DNA from: a virus
IMG/VR virus record: IMGVR_UViG_3300008117_000651
Span: 1-30,348 of that record
Strand: one strand, 5' to 3'
DNA: 30,348 bases
Position numbers and translations under genes: made by a program. Below, one piece after another: positions 9,075 to 16,657 of this stretch. Every line of letters starts with the position of its first letter. Position 1 is the first letter of the stretch. The notes under the pieces are model-generated. The model ran no database searches. It was given only the letters and a program-made list of their open reading frames with translations, and was not told the origin of the DNA.

Positions 9075-9221
9075 ATGCCAATGGTAAATGGAAAGAAGTT
9101 TGCTTACGACAAAAAAGGTATGGCTATGGCAAAGAAAGAAGCCAAGAAGTCAGGTAAGAAAATGACTATGAAAAAGTCAGACAAGAAAATGTCAATGAAA
9201 AAAATGGGTAAGAAGAAGTAA
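9075..9221 (+). CDS. 48-aa extremely Lys/Met-rich protein
   Basis: The ATG at 9075 follows the preceding stop after one base and is preceded by AATAGGAGCAT, an acceptable SD. Of 48 residues, 19 are Lys and 9 are Met, built from near-repeats such as KKMTMKKS, KKMSMKKM and GKKK. There is no hydrophobic core, so it is probably disordered and nucleic-acid binding, like a tiny histone or protamine. Its stop is followed by the next ATG after two bases. It belongs to a run of basic proteins between capsid and connector genes. DNA condensation in the head, or binding to host nucleic acid, is inferred from composition only. Confidence 0.8.
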   Translation: MPMVNGKKFAYDKKGMAMAKKEAKKSGKKMTMKKSDKKMSMKKMGKKK

Positions 9222-9223
9222 TA

Positions 9224-9490
9224 ATGAGTATCGGTAATAGAATCAAAAGAGTAGCCCGTGAAGCACGGGATATTCCAACTGCTTGGGGTACTAGCGTATC
9301 TGCTCAGTATGATGCCCGTGGTGGTAATCCAGATGATGAAATGTTAGCCAAAAAAAATCTAAATCGTTCTAGCAAAAACTGGGATAGACAACTTAAAGAG
9401 TTGGCTCAAGCAGTACTAAGCGGTAGAGAAGGTACTCGTTCAGATGAAATTAATGAATACCTTAAATACAAAAAGGGCGGCAAGAAGTGA
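9224..9490 (+). CDS. Small basic phage protein, 88 aa
   Basis: The ATG lies two bases after the previous stop; the upstream AAGAAG run is a weak SD, so coupling is likely. The N terminus is Arg-rich (NRIKRVAREARDIPTAWGTS). The middle (SSKNWDRQLKELAQAVLSGREG) is predicted helical, and the end is KYKKGGKK. I do not recognise a family. It shares the basic C-terminal tail of its neighbours and is part of the same tightly packed set. Confidence 0.75.
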   Translation: MSIGNRIKRVAREARDIPTAWGTSVSAQYDARGGNPDDEMLAKKNLNRSSKNWDRQLKELAQAVLSGREGTRSDEINEYLKYKKGGKK

Positions 9491-9666
9491 AGGCTAAAAA
9501 AGGTATGGGTTTTAAAGCAGCCCAAAAATCTATTGCTAAAAAGCAAGGTATTTCTATGGAATCCGCTGGTGCAATTCTAGCCAGCGGTGCCCGTAAAGCA
9601 TCTGCTGCAGCCAAAAAGAAAAACCCTAACCTTAAAAAGGTTAAAGGCAAAGCAAAGAAAAAGTAA
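9487..9666 (+). CDS. 59-aa Lys/Ala-rich basic protein
   Basis: A GTG at 9487 overlaps the previous TGA by 3 bases. The protein reads MKAKKGMGFKAAQKSIAKKQ and continues through an Ala-rich segment (AGAILASGARKASAAAKKKN) to a Lys-rich end. I recall very similar small proteins (a KKQGIS..AA.AILA..AR.AS..AKK.NP.L.KVKG pattern) at the same position in other actinophages, which supports real coding. A compact helical fold with basic tails suggests DNA or RNA binding. Function unknown. Confidence 0.8.
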   Translation: MKAKKGMGFKAAQKSIAKKQGISMESAGAILASGARKASAAAKKKNPNLKKVKGKAKKK

Positions 9667-9818
9667 TGTCATCAGGTCAATATAAGCGACACGATGGCTT
9701 TAATCCAATACAGATTAAAAACGGAATGATTGTAAGACTCCGTAAAGATGGAACTGTCAAAGCAGTTCTGGGAAAGTATGGGGAATATGGAAAAGAAAAA
9801 GGACTCAAGACTCGCTAG
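9666..9818 (+). CDS. Small phage protein, 50 aa
   Basis: The ATG shares one base with the previous stop (TAATG). The product (SSGQYKRHDGFNPIQIKNGM then IVRLRKDGTVKAVLGKYGEY) reads like a small beta protein with alternating hydrophobic residues and a basic C terminus. It overlaps the next gene by 32 nt in another frame. No family recognised; support comes from tight coupling and protein-like composition. Confidence 0.6.
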   Translation: MSSGQYKRHDGFNPIQIKNGMIVRLRKDGTVKAVLGKYGEYGKEKGLKTR

Positions 9819-10077
9819 AGCGGGCGTGTCTGGTTTTAATAAACCTAAACGCACACCTAATCATCCAACTAAATCACACGTTGTTGTGGCTAAAGAAGGC
9901 AATCAAGTAAAGACTATTCGCTTTGGTGAGCAAGGTGCTAAGACTGCAGGTGCTCCAAAGGCTGGAGAGTCTGACAGAATGAAAATGAAACGTAAATCTT
10001 TTAAGGCTCGTCATAGCAAAAATATAGCAAAGGGAAAAATGAGTGCCGCTTACTGGGCAGATAAGGTGAAATGGTGA
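9787..10077 (+). CDS. DUF6321-like basic phage protein, 96 aa
   Basis: ATG 9787 is chosen because the conserved part begins there (EKKKDSRLARAGVSGFNKPK); in-frame ATGs at 9748 and 9772 would overlap the previous gene more deeply. The segment KRTPNHPTKSHVVVAKEG, then KTIRFGEQGAKTAG, then KRKSFKARHSKNIAKGKMSA and YWADKVKW is the signature I associate with DUF6321, a conserved phage family of unknown function usually near capsid and connector genes. The protein is strongly basic and probably nucleic-acid binding. Its stop overlaps the GTG of the next gene. Confidence 0.8.
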   Translation: MEKKKDSRLARAGVSGFNKPKRTPNHPTKSHVVVAKEGNQVKTIRFGEQGAKTAGAPKAGESDRMKMKRKSFKARHSKNIAKGKMSAAYWADKVKW

Positions 10078-10235
10078 AGAAGAAAGCGTTTTGGGATAAA
10101 AAGAACCCTAAGAAAACTTCTAAGAAACTAACTCCTTCTCAAAAAATAGCAGCAAAAAAACGGGCTAAAGCAGCGGGACGACCATATCCAAATTTAATTG
10201 ATAACGCAGCAGTAGCAAGGAAGAAGGGTAAGTAA
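10074..10235 (+). CDS. 53-aa basic protein with GRPYPNLIDN motif
   Basis: A GTG at 10074 overlaps the preceding stop codon. The sequence KKKAFWDKKNPKKTSKKLTP, followed by SQKIAAKKRAKAAGRPYPNL and IDNAAVARKKGK, matches a small Lys-rich protein I recall from actinophage late operons. Its stop shares one base with the next ATG (TAATG). It is the last of the six tiny, mostly basic proteins that separate the capsid region from the connector genes. Function unknown; a packaged or DNA-associated role is inference. Confidence 0.8.
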   Translation: MKKKAFWDKKNPKKTSKKLTPSQKIAAKKRAKAAGRPYPNLIDNAAVARKKGK

Positions 10236-10510
10236 TGGCAACTGGCACAGCAGGTAGTTCTTTTACCAGCGAGTTAAATCGGCTGGCTAATGGTGGGACA
10301 TATCCAGCAATTACTGCATATTTAGCACCTACTCAGGCTGCTAATGAATATGCAAACACTACAGGACTAGCGCTTATTGGTGCTTTAAATAAGGCTGCTG
10401 ATGCTAATCGCCAACCTAATGACTATAAAGCATTAGGTGGTATTTGTAATGAACTTGCTGGTACTACAGGACTTTCTCCAACTGATGCTTTAAGGAGCAT
10501 AGACTTATGA
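10235..10510 (+). CDS. Small conserved late protein, 91 aa, with AGTTGL-type repeats
   Basis: The ATG overlaps the previous stop. The protein is neutral and Ala/Gly/Thr-rich with two similar elements, ANTTGLALIGALNKAAD and CNELAGTTGLSPTDALRSI, suggesting a small helical repeat unit. I recall this TGL..(I/V)GALN plus ELAGTTGL pattern from structural-module proteins next to connector genes in other actinophages. It ends in a 4-nt ATGA overlap with the connector-like gene, suggesting balanced expression with it. A head-completion or tail role is inferred from position. Confidence 0.75.
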   Translation: MATGTAGSSFTSELNRLANGGTYPAITAYLAPTQAANEYANTTGLALIGALNKAADANRQPNDYKALGGICNELAGTTGLSPTDALRSIDL

Positions 10511-11430
10511 CATATACCCTTGCACAAATGATGGATGAAGTTCAGATTAATTTATCTGGATATACCTATCAACAAGACCGTTCTACATATTTAAATTCTG
10601 CAGTAACTACAACTACTTCTCCAAGTTCATCACCATTAATTCTTAGTCTTGCATCTACACAAGACTTAGGTAAAGGTATTGTTGAAATTGATGACGAATT
10701 GTTATGGGTAGACAATGTAGACCGTGTTGCTAATACTGCAACTGTATCTCCGTATGGTCGTGGTTATCTTGGGACTACTGCTACTACCCACGCTGTTGAT
10801 GCAAAGGTAACTGTTAGCCCAATTTTCCCTAGGGATAGTATTAAGAAGGCTATTAATGACACTATCCACGCAGTTGGTGGTGCGGTATTTGCTACTAAAC
10901 AAACTACATTTACATATAATGCTGCTGTAACTACATATGAATTTCAAGATTTATATGTAGAAAATATCTTATCTGTATCTTGGCAGGACATTGGTCCTAC
11001 TAAAGAATGGATTCGTGTTAATCGTTGGTCATTTGACCCATTTGCAGATGTAACAACTTGGGGTACTAATAGCCAAACTATAACTATTGGGGATGTAATT
11101 ATTGCTGGTAGAACTGTAAAGGTTATGTATGCAACAGCGCCTTCAGTGTTTACTTCTACTAGCCAAGATTTTGTTACACAAACAGGACTATCATCTAGTG
11201 TTAAAGATGTAGTTATTCTTGGTGCTGCGTATAGACTATTGCAATATCTAGACCCAGCCCGTGCTGCTCAATACAGCCCACAGGCTGATGAGATTGACGC
11301 TAAGCGTCCGTTCGGTGCTAGCAATAACGCAGTCCGACAACTCTTTGGTTTGTATACCCAGCGTCTCAATGAAGAACGCAGTAAACAACAGAACCAATAT
11401 CCCCCACGAGTTCATTACAGCGCCCGATAG
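10507..11430 (+). CDS. Head-tail connector / tail-tubular-A-like protein
   Basis: 307 aa, starting in a 4-nt overlap. The N terminus (TYTLAQMMDEVQINLSGYTY) is helical. Residues about 35-100 form a beta domain (LILSLASTQDLGKGIVEIDD ... SPYGRGYLGTTATTHAVDAK) used by many phages for binding between structural proteins. The rest resembles adaptor proteins: PRDSIKKAINDTIHAVGGA, a beta-rich centre, then a helical C terminus (VVILGAAYRLLQYLDPARAA). The place between capsid and fibre genes suits a protein that attaches tail parts to the portal. The exact assignment (gp11-type adaptor or another connector) cannot be settled by reading. Confidence 0.6.
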   Translation: MTYTLAQMMDEVQINLSGYTYQQDRSTYLNSAVTTTTSPSSSPLILSLASTQDLGKGIVEIDDELLWVDNVDRVANTATVSPYGRGYLGTTATTHAVDAKVTVSPIFPRDSIKKAINDTIHAVGGAVFATKQTTFTYNAAVTTYEFQDLYVENILSVSWQDIGPTKEWIRVNRWSFDPFADVTTWGTNSQTITIGDVIIAGRTVKVMYATAPSVFTSTSQDFVTQTGLSSSVKDVVILGAAYRLLQYLDPARAAQYSPQADEIDAKRPFGASNNAVRQLFGLYTQRLNEERSKQQNQYPPRVHYSAR

Positions 11431-11438
11431 GAATATAA

Positions 11439-13412
11439 ATGACAATACGCCAATACTCATCTCGCTCACAACAAACTACATTAACAGCAGCAATTACTTC
11501 TGGTGCTTCGTCTATAACTGTAGTATCAGGTACAGCACTATTAGGTGCTCAGACAATTCCAGCAGGTCGTACATTTACATTAGTAATTGACCCAGATACA
11601 GCGCTTGAAGAAATTGTAGATGCTACTGCTAATCCCAGCACTAATACTTTTACAATAACTAGAAGCGTAGATACTGTTGGTGGTGCTCAAGACCACTCAG
11701 CAGGTGCAGTAGTACGACATATGGCAATTGGTCGTGACTTCCGTGATGCTAATTTACACGCTGAAGCAAGTGCTTATTATAATGATGGTAGTGGTACTGG
11801 TCATACAATGCACGGTATTGGCTCTGGTGAAGGTGACGTAGTAGGTACTGATAAAGCACAAACTCTTACTTTAAAGACTTTAACTAGTCCTACAATTTCT
11901 AACCCTACTTTTACTGGTACAACTTCTGTTGCTGCTAGCATTGTATTTGAAGGTTCTACTGCAGATGCTCACGAAACAACTTTAACTGTTGCTGAACCTA
12001 CTCAAGATAATGAAATTACTTTACCTAATACAACAGGTACAGTCACTCTTCTTACTGCATCTCAAACAATTAGTAATAAAACTTTAGGTTCTAATCTTGA
12101 TGCTGGTGGTTATACAGTAACTAATCTTGCTACTCCAGTAAATCCTAGTGATGCAGTACGTAAAGACTTTGCTGATGCACAGGTAGCAGCAGCAGCAACA
12201 TCTGCAGCATCCGCTGCTACATCTGCTACATCTGCTGCAACTTCGGCATCTAGTGCATCTACTAGTGCATCTTCAGCATTAACTTCGGCTAACTCAGCGA
12301 GTACATCAGCAGCATCGGCTTTGACTTCTGCAAACTCCGCAGCAACTTCTGCTTCAACTATGGCAGCATCTGTTGCAGCAGCACAGGCTTCTGAAACTGC
12401 TGCAGCCACAAGCGCTACCAGCGCTGCTGCTTCTGCTACGGCTGCTGCTACATCAGCATCATCTGCTAGCACGTCAGCCTCTAGTGCTTTAACATCTGCT
12501 AACTCTGCTTCTACTTCTGCTACATCAGCAGCCAATAGTGCTACTGCGTCTGCTACTTCAGCAAGTGCTGCAGCAACTAGTGCTACTAGCGCAGCAGCCT
12601 CTGCTACTGCAGCAGCAACCAGCGCTTCAAGTGCAAGCACTTCTGCCTCATCTGCTTTAACAAGTGCTAACTCGGCTGCGACATCAGCCTCAAGTGCTGC
12701 TGCTTCTTATGACGAGTTTGATGATAGATACCTAGGTAGTAAAACTTCTGACCCAACTCTTGATAATGATGGCAACCCACTAATTACTGGTGCGCTTTAT
12801 TTTAACTCAGTAGTTGGAGCAATGAAAGTTTATGATGGTGCTGCTTGGGATTTAGTAGCCCCTGATACATCTAACTTTATTGATAAGTCAATCCTTACTG
12901 CTAAGGGTTCTATCATTTCAGCAAGCACAGCATCTACTCCTGTGGCTCTTACAGTTGCATCTACCGATGGTTATATTCTTTCAGTATCTGCAGCAACCAC
13001 TTCAGGACTTGCTTGGATAGCACCTAACCCAGGTGACATTACTGGTGTAACTGCTGGTACTGGTTTATCAGGTGGTGGTACCTCTGGTGATGTAACTTTA
13101 AACCTTGCTGATACTGCGGTAACTCCTGCTTCATATACTTACACAAGTTTAACCGTAGATGCTCAAGGTCGTATAACTGCAGCATCTAATGGCACAGCCC
13201 CAGTAACTTCGGTTACTTCTGCAGATACAACAAGAATCACTATTGGCGGTACTGGTACTGCACCAACAGTTGATTTATCTACAAGCGGTGTAACTGCTGC
13301 AACATATACTCTTTCTACTATAACAGTTGATGCTTATGGTAGAATCACCTCTGCTTCTACAGGAACAGCACAAGGTGAAACTTTCAATCCACTACTACTG
13401 ATGGGAGCCTAA
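11439..13412 (+). CDS. Long tail fibre with Ala/Ser shaft
   Basis: 657 aa; ATG 11439 follows AGGAATATAA. Residues 1-105 are a virion-anchoring beta domain with FTLVIDPDTALEEIVDATAN and a DHSAGAVVRH motif. Residues about 106-245 hold strand repeats such as TLTLKTLTSPTISNPTFTGT and QTISNKTLGSN, typical of phage fibres. Residues about 248-423 are almost pure Ala/Ser/Thr, with Asn and Leu at intervals, as in trimeric coiled-coil shafts of lambda-type side fibres. After it come YDEFDDRYLGSKTSDPTLDN, a LYFNSVVGAMKVYDGAAWDL unit and two repeats of the form Y..(S/T)(L/I)TVDA(Q/Y)GRIT(A/S)AS. No chaperone or enzyme domain is present. It is the main candidate fibre; receptor recognition may instead lie in the following small proteins. 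Confidence 0.85.
   Translation: MTIRQYSSRSQQTTLTAAITSGASSITVVSGTALLGAQTIPAGRTFTLVIDPDTALEEIVDATANPSTNTFTITRSVDTVGGAQDHSAGAVVRHMAIGRDFRDANLHAEASAYYNDGSGTGHTMHGIGSGEGDVVGTDKAQTLTLKTLTSPTISNPTFTGTTSVAASIVFEGSTADAHETTLTVAEPTQDNEITLPNTTGTVTLLTASQTISNKTLGSNLDAGGYTVTNLATPVNPSDAVRKDFADAQVAAAATSAASAATSATSAATSASSASTSASSALTSANSASTSAASALTSANSAATSASTMAASVAAAQASETAAATSATSAAASATAAATSASSASTSASSALTSANSASTSATSAANSATASATSASAAATSATSAAASATAAATSASSASTSASSALTSANSAATSASSAAASYDEFDDRYLGSKTSDPTLDNDGNPLITGALYFNSVVGAMKVYDGAAWDLVAPDTSNFIDKSILTAKGSIISASTASTPVALTVASTDGYILSVSAATTSGLAWIAPNPGDITGVTAGTGLSGGGTSGDVTLNLADTAVTPASYTYTSLTVDAQGRITAASNGTAPVTSVTSADTTRITIGGTGTAPTVDLSTSGVTAATYTLSTITVDAYGRITSASTGTAQGETFNPLLLMGA
12240..12677 (+). 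repeat. Protein-level repeats in the fibre shaft with scrambled codons
   Basis: The 20-residue string TSASSASTSASSALTSANSA is encoded at 12240-12299, 12450-12509 and 12618-12677. The last two copies belong to a 37-residue identical repeat (12399-12509 and 12567-12677). The peptide copies are identical, yet only 15 of 37 codons match between the two long copies and 5 of 20 between the first two short ones. Several serines switch between TCN and AGY. Confidence 0.85.
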
Positions 13413-13413
13413 C

Positions 13414-13743
13414 TTGGCTGCAACATATAAAGTGCTGGGTCAGGTCAATCCCAGCGCAACAACAGCAACGACAGCATATACCGTGCCGTCTGCTACAGAA
13501 ACTGTAATATCTACTATTACGGTAGCAAACATAGGTGCTGCACCTGCTACATATAGATTAGCAGTCAGACCAAATGGAGCAACTTTAGAGAATAAACACT
13601 ATATAGTTTATGACTCAAGTGTGGCTCCACAAAGCACAGACACTTTAACTTTAGGAATAACCCTAGATGCTACAGATGTTGTAACTGTATACGCTAGTTC
13701 AGCAACAATGGCATTTAATCTATTTGGAAGCGAGATTGCATAA
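13414..13743 (+). CDS. Small beta-sandwich tail protein, 109 aa
   Basis: It starts at TTG 13414, with GGGAG 7 nt upstream, one base after the fibre stop. The sequence AATYKVLGQVNPSATTATTA, TVANIGAAPATYRLAVRPNG and TLGITLDATDVVTVYASSAT is the pattern of a widespread small phage protein (KVLGQ ... ATDVVTVYA...FNLFGSE(I/L)). All strands and no catalytic residues suggest a beta-sandwich, probably trimeric, in the baseplate or fibre tip. It resembles the protein at 15606 in length, opening (YTVP versus YTAP) and strand spacing, so the two may be paralogues. It overlaps the next gene by one base. Confidence 0.75.
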   Translation: MAATYKVLGQVNPSATTATTAYTVPSATETVISTITVANIGAAPATYRLAVRPNGATLENKHYIVYDSSVAPQSTDTLTLGITLDATDVVTVYASSATMAFNLFGSEIA

Positions 13744-14900
13744 TGGCAACAGGAAATATCAAAGGCGGTAAAAGAAACTACGCAAGACCTACTTCGCCAA
13801 CTACATCATCTGCTACAACTACAGAAGATTCTGTAAATATAACTTTTACATATACTCCTAGTACATTAGGTCCTGCAGCAACTTCTTATGTAGTAACTGC
13901 TACATCTACTACTGCTGCAACAGTTACTACAACATTAACAACATCTCCAACTACTGTTACCACTTTTTCCTCTGGCGCAACTTATGCTGCAAATATAGTG
14001 GCACAAAACTATAACGGAGCAAGCGGTTCAATAACTATAGGTAATTTTACAGTACCTACAGTATATGCACTGGCACAGACATTTAACACAAATGGAACAT
14101 ATACAATTCCATCAGGAATTACTAAACTTGCTGCTTATGTAATTGGCGCAGGAGGCGGTGGTGGAGGTGCTTCTGGATTTACAAATGCTAATAGTACTAA
14201 AGGTCAAGGCGGTGGCGCAGGTGGTGCTGGTGCAATCGCAGCATTTAAAGACTTTACTGTAACTGCTGGTCAAACTGTAACTGTTACTGTTGGTACTGGT
14301 GGTGCTGCTGGTAATGGTGGTCCTGCTGGTAACACAGCAAATAATACTATAGGAAATAGCGGTTCTGGTGGTAATTTATCTAAAATTACTTATGGTGGGA
14401 CTGATATTGCTACCGCTAATGGTGGTTCTGGTGGTCAACTAGGGGAATCATACTCTAACTCTGGTGGTAATGGAGGCTCTGGAGGAAGTGCATCTTCTAA
14501 TGTTGCTGGAGCATTAACAAAATCTGGTCCTGGCGGTGGTAAGGGTGTTGATTTTGATGAAAATCCAACTGCTGGCTCAGCACAATCTAATAACACTAAT
14601 CTTACTGGAGATGGTTTAACTGCATTAGGAATTTTACCATCTAATACTGCTTATGGCTCTGGCGGTGGCGGTGGTGGAGCAACTGTTGGTAATCAAGACC
14701 GCAATGGTGCTGCTGGTGCAGGTGGTGGCGGTGCTGGCGGTAATATAGGTAATGATACTAACGGCAATGCTGGCGGTGCTGGTACTGGTGTAGGTTCTGG
14801 CGGCGGAGGCGGAGGCGGCGGAGGTTCTGGCAACGCGACACGAAACGGTGGCGCAGGCGGTGCTGGCGCTGCTGGTCAAGTTTTACTTTACATACTGTAA
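13743..14900 (+). CDS. Gly-rich tail tip / receptor-binding protein with Fn3-like domain
   Basis: 385 aa; the ATG overlaps the previous stop (TAATG). Residues about 15-100 resemble a fibronectin type III domain (VNITFTYTPSTLGPAATSYV, YAANIVAQNYNGASGSITIG). At about residue 112 a Gly-rich domain opens with TFNTNGTYTIPSGITKLAAY and VIGAGGGGGGASG, the standard start of phage glycine-rich adhesin domains. It continues to the end with long Gly runs separated by short variable segments. In phages such domains often form polyglycine-helix receptor-binding tips with changeable loops. Receptor binding is inference; the domain order is visible. Confidence 0.75.
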   Translation: MATGNIKGGKRNYARPTSPTTSSATTTEDSVNITFTYTPSTLGPAATSYVVTATSTTAATVTTTLTTSPTTVTTFSSGATYAANIVAQNYNGASGSITIGNFTVPTVYALAQTFNTNGTYTIPSGITKLAAYVIGAGGGGGGASGFTNANSTKGQGGGAGGAGAIAAFKDFTVTAGQTVTVTVGTGGAAGNGGPAGNTANNTIGNSGSGGNLSKITYGGTDIATANGGSGGQLGESYSNSGGNGGSGGSASSNVAGALTKSGPGGGKGVDFDENPTAGSAQSNNTNLTGDGLTALGILPSNTAYGSGGGGGGATVGNQDRNGAAGAGGGGAGGNIGNDTNGNAGGAGTGVGSGGGGGGGGGSGNATRNGGAGGAGAAGQVLLYIL

Positions 14901-14919
14901 TAAATAATAGGGGGCAATA

Positions 14920-15606
14920 GTGGCAAAAGAAATAACATTTACTAATGTGCTTGGGTTGGATTTTTTTCCACCCAAGCCAGCAGTAAAAGAAGTGCCAGAG
15001 TGGTATAGAAATACACCAGAGTATACTGGCACTCAAGGTAAAAAAGTTATTGATGGTAATACACCGCATACAATTAAAAAATGTATACCTGTATTTGATG
15101 CTATAACTGCTGGATATATTCTTTATACTCAAGTAGATATACAAGTATCAGTAGTAGATGATTTACCATATTACACTTGGTCAGACCAAGGTGCTATTTC
15201 TTTTCATCCAATAGTACAAGCCCCATTACATCCAGCAAGAAATGAAGCACCATATCCTAAGTGGAATAATCCTTATGCGATTACTACCCCACCTGGATAC
15301 TCAGTATTATTTACACAACCAATGCACAGGGAATCTGTGTTTACTATCCTTGATGGCATAGTAGATACCGATACCTACAAAGCCCCAGTTAATTTTCCAT
15401 TTGTACTTAATGATGTCAAATGGGAAGGCATAATCCCAGCAGGAACTCCTATGGCTCAGGTAATACCATTTAAGCGAGAGTCCTGGGAACACAAGATAGG
15501 CTCTGATAAAGAGCGAATAGAGCAAGAAAAGATAACTAGAAAGTTAAAGACCTTGTTCTTTAATTCTTACAAACGACAATTCTGGTCACGAAAGGAATAT
15601 AAATAG
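14920..15606 (+). CDS. DUF6065-like phage protein, 228 aa
   Basis: GTG start at 14920 after AGGGGG. The segments FFPPKPAVKEVPEWYRNTPE, CIPVFDAITAGYILYTQVDI, TPPGYSVLFTQPMHRESVFT, GIVDTDTYKAPVNFPFVLND and GIIPAGTPMAQVIPFKRESW agree with what I remember of DUF6065, a conserved phage family with a cupin-like beta core. The biochemical role is unknown to me. Placed among fibre and receptor-binding genes, it may modify or accompany tail proteins, or it may be a cargo gene. The C terminus is strongly basic. Its stop overlaps the next GTG. Confidence 0.75.
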   Translation: MAKEITFTNVLGLDFFPPKPAVKEVPEWYRNTPEYTGTQGKKVIDGNTPHTIKKCIPVFDAITAGYILYTQVDIQVSVVDDLPYYTWSDQGAISFHPIVQAPLHPARNEAPYPKWNNPYAITTPPGYSVLFTQPMHRESVFTILDGIVDTDTYKAPVNFPFVLNDVKWEGIIPAGTPMAQVIPFKRESWEHKIGSDKERIEQEKITRKLKTLFFNSYKRQFWSRKEYK

Positions 15607-15908
15607 TGGCAGACACATCCATAACCCTGTACAGAGGTGCAGCAGCAACCTCTAATACAACCTTATACACAGCCCCAACAAACATAGCAGTAGCCATAAC
15701 TAACATTGCTATTGCTAACGACTCTGCATCTGCTGTTACTGCAACTATAAACTTAGCCACATTTCCTTTATTAGGTGGTATATCAGTTGCTGCTAACTCT
15801 ACTCAGTTTGTTGACCTAGAGCAGATTATCTACAATGGTGAAACCATTACTGGTTCCGCATCTACAACTACAGTTGACTTTCATATTGCAGGTTACGAGG
15901 TCTACTAA
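15606..15908 (+). CDS. Small beta-sandwich tail protein, 100 aa
   Basis: GTG 15606 overlaps the previous stop (TAGTG). The protein is almost entirely beta-prone: TSITLYRGAAATSNTTLYTA, ITNIAIANDSASAVTATINL, then FHIAGYEVY. It looks like a distant paralogue of the 13414 protein and probably forms part of a fibre tip or baseplate. No enzyme motif is present. Confidence 0.7.
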   Translation: MADTSITLYRGAAATSNTTLYTAPTNIAVAITNIAIANDSASAVTATINLATFPLLGGISVAANSTQFVDLEQIIYNGETITGSASTTTVDFHIAGYEVY

Positions 15909-16381
15909 TGGCAGGTATATTAGTTCCAGCAGCACAGGCTGGTGGTATGACTTTATTATCTACTACTACACTTACAGGCGCTACGGTTAATATAACTTCA
16001 ATAAATCAAACTTATATTAATTTACAAATGATTATTGAAGGCATAACTTTAAGTAGTTCTCAGGACTGTTTTATTAAATTTAACACTTCAACTGTTCCAG
16101 AATTAAACGGGGTCGCTGGCGGAGTCGCTTTTAATAAAGCAACTGGAGAATTCATACCAAGTGCTACCGCTTCAATTTCAATTAATAATTACACTATTAT
16201 TAATTATGCTTCAACATCTTTTAGGAAGCCAATTTTTGGTTCAGGAACTACTAGCACTACGAACGCACTTCTTTTTGGTGGGTCAATTCCCACGAATACC
16301 GCTATAACCGCAATTAATTTTAGCGTTGGTGGCGGCGCAACTTTCACAGGTGGAACCGTTAGATTATACGGAGTAAAATAA
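15908..16381 (+). CDS. Putative tail fibre tip protein, 157 aa
   Basis: ATG 15908 overlaps the preceding stop by one base. It has a short Gly/Ala-rich start, a beta-rich body (TTTLTGATVNITSINQTYIN, LQMIIEGITLSSSQDCFIKF) and the ending INFSVGGGATFTGGTVRLYG, which I know as a common C terminus of small phage fibre or head-fibre proteins. It is likely a receptor-contacting or capping subunit of the tail apparatus. The assignment relies on this C-terminal motif and its place in the fibre cassette. Confidence 0.7.
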   Translation: MAGILVPAAQAGGMTLLSTTTLTGATVNITSINQTYINLQMIIEGITLSSSQDCFIKFNTSTVPELNGVAGGVAFNKATGEFIPSATASISINNYTIINYASTSFRKPIFGSGTTSTTNALLFGGSIPTNTAITAINFSVGGGATFTGGTVRLYGVK

Positions 16382-16641
16382 TGACTAAACCAACAATAAG
16401 AATTCACGATATATCAACAGATACAATCACAGACCGTGAAATGACTGACGAAGAATTTGCTCAATACGAAGCAGACCGAGCAGCCAACGAAGCACGCAAG
16501 GCAGCCGAGGCAGAAGCCAAGGCAGCAGAAGAAGCAGCCAAACAACAGGCATTTAATGATGCCGTGGCAGCAGCAGTTGCTGCAGCATTGGCAGCACAAC
16601 AGACACCTGCTACTACAGCAGAGCCAACCGTAGAAGAATAA
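16381..16641 (+). CDS. Small helical coiled-coil protein, 86 aa
   Basis: ATG 16381 overlaps the preceding stop. The N terminus (TKPTIRIHDISTDTITDREM) is a short beta segment. Residues about 25-70 are a continuous charged, then Ala-rich helix (AEAEAKAAEEAAKQQ, AVAAAVAAALAAQQ), and the tail is disordered. The organisation resembles small fibre-associated or fibre-assembly proteins encoded after fibre genes. No function can be fixed from the sequence. Confidence 0.7.
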   Translation: MTKPTIRIHDISTDTITDREMTDEEFAQYEADRAANEARKAAEAEAKAAEEAAKQQAFNDAVAAAVAAALAAQQTPATTAEPTVEE

Positions 16642-16657
16642 CTAATAAGGGGACACA

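Noticed and set aside
12110-12640. Long minus-strand frame of 176 codons opposite the fibre shaft
   Set aside because: It is an Ala/Val/Leu/Asp-only antisense of Ala/Ser/Thr codons, with no SD and no neighbouring minus-strand genes; a composition artefact.
12240-12677. Regularly spaced repeats considered as a CRISPR array
   Set aside because: The repeats are coding, not identical in DNA, and spaced unevenly (210 and 168 nt).
14634-15144. Minus-strand frames opposite the Gly-rich adhesin and DUF6065-like gene
   Set aside because: Low-complexity Ser/Thr/Ala or Tyr/Ile runs generated by Gly codons on the other strand; no RBS, opposite to all nearby genes.
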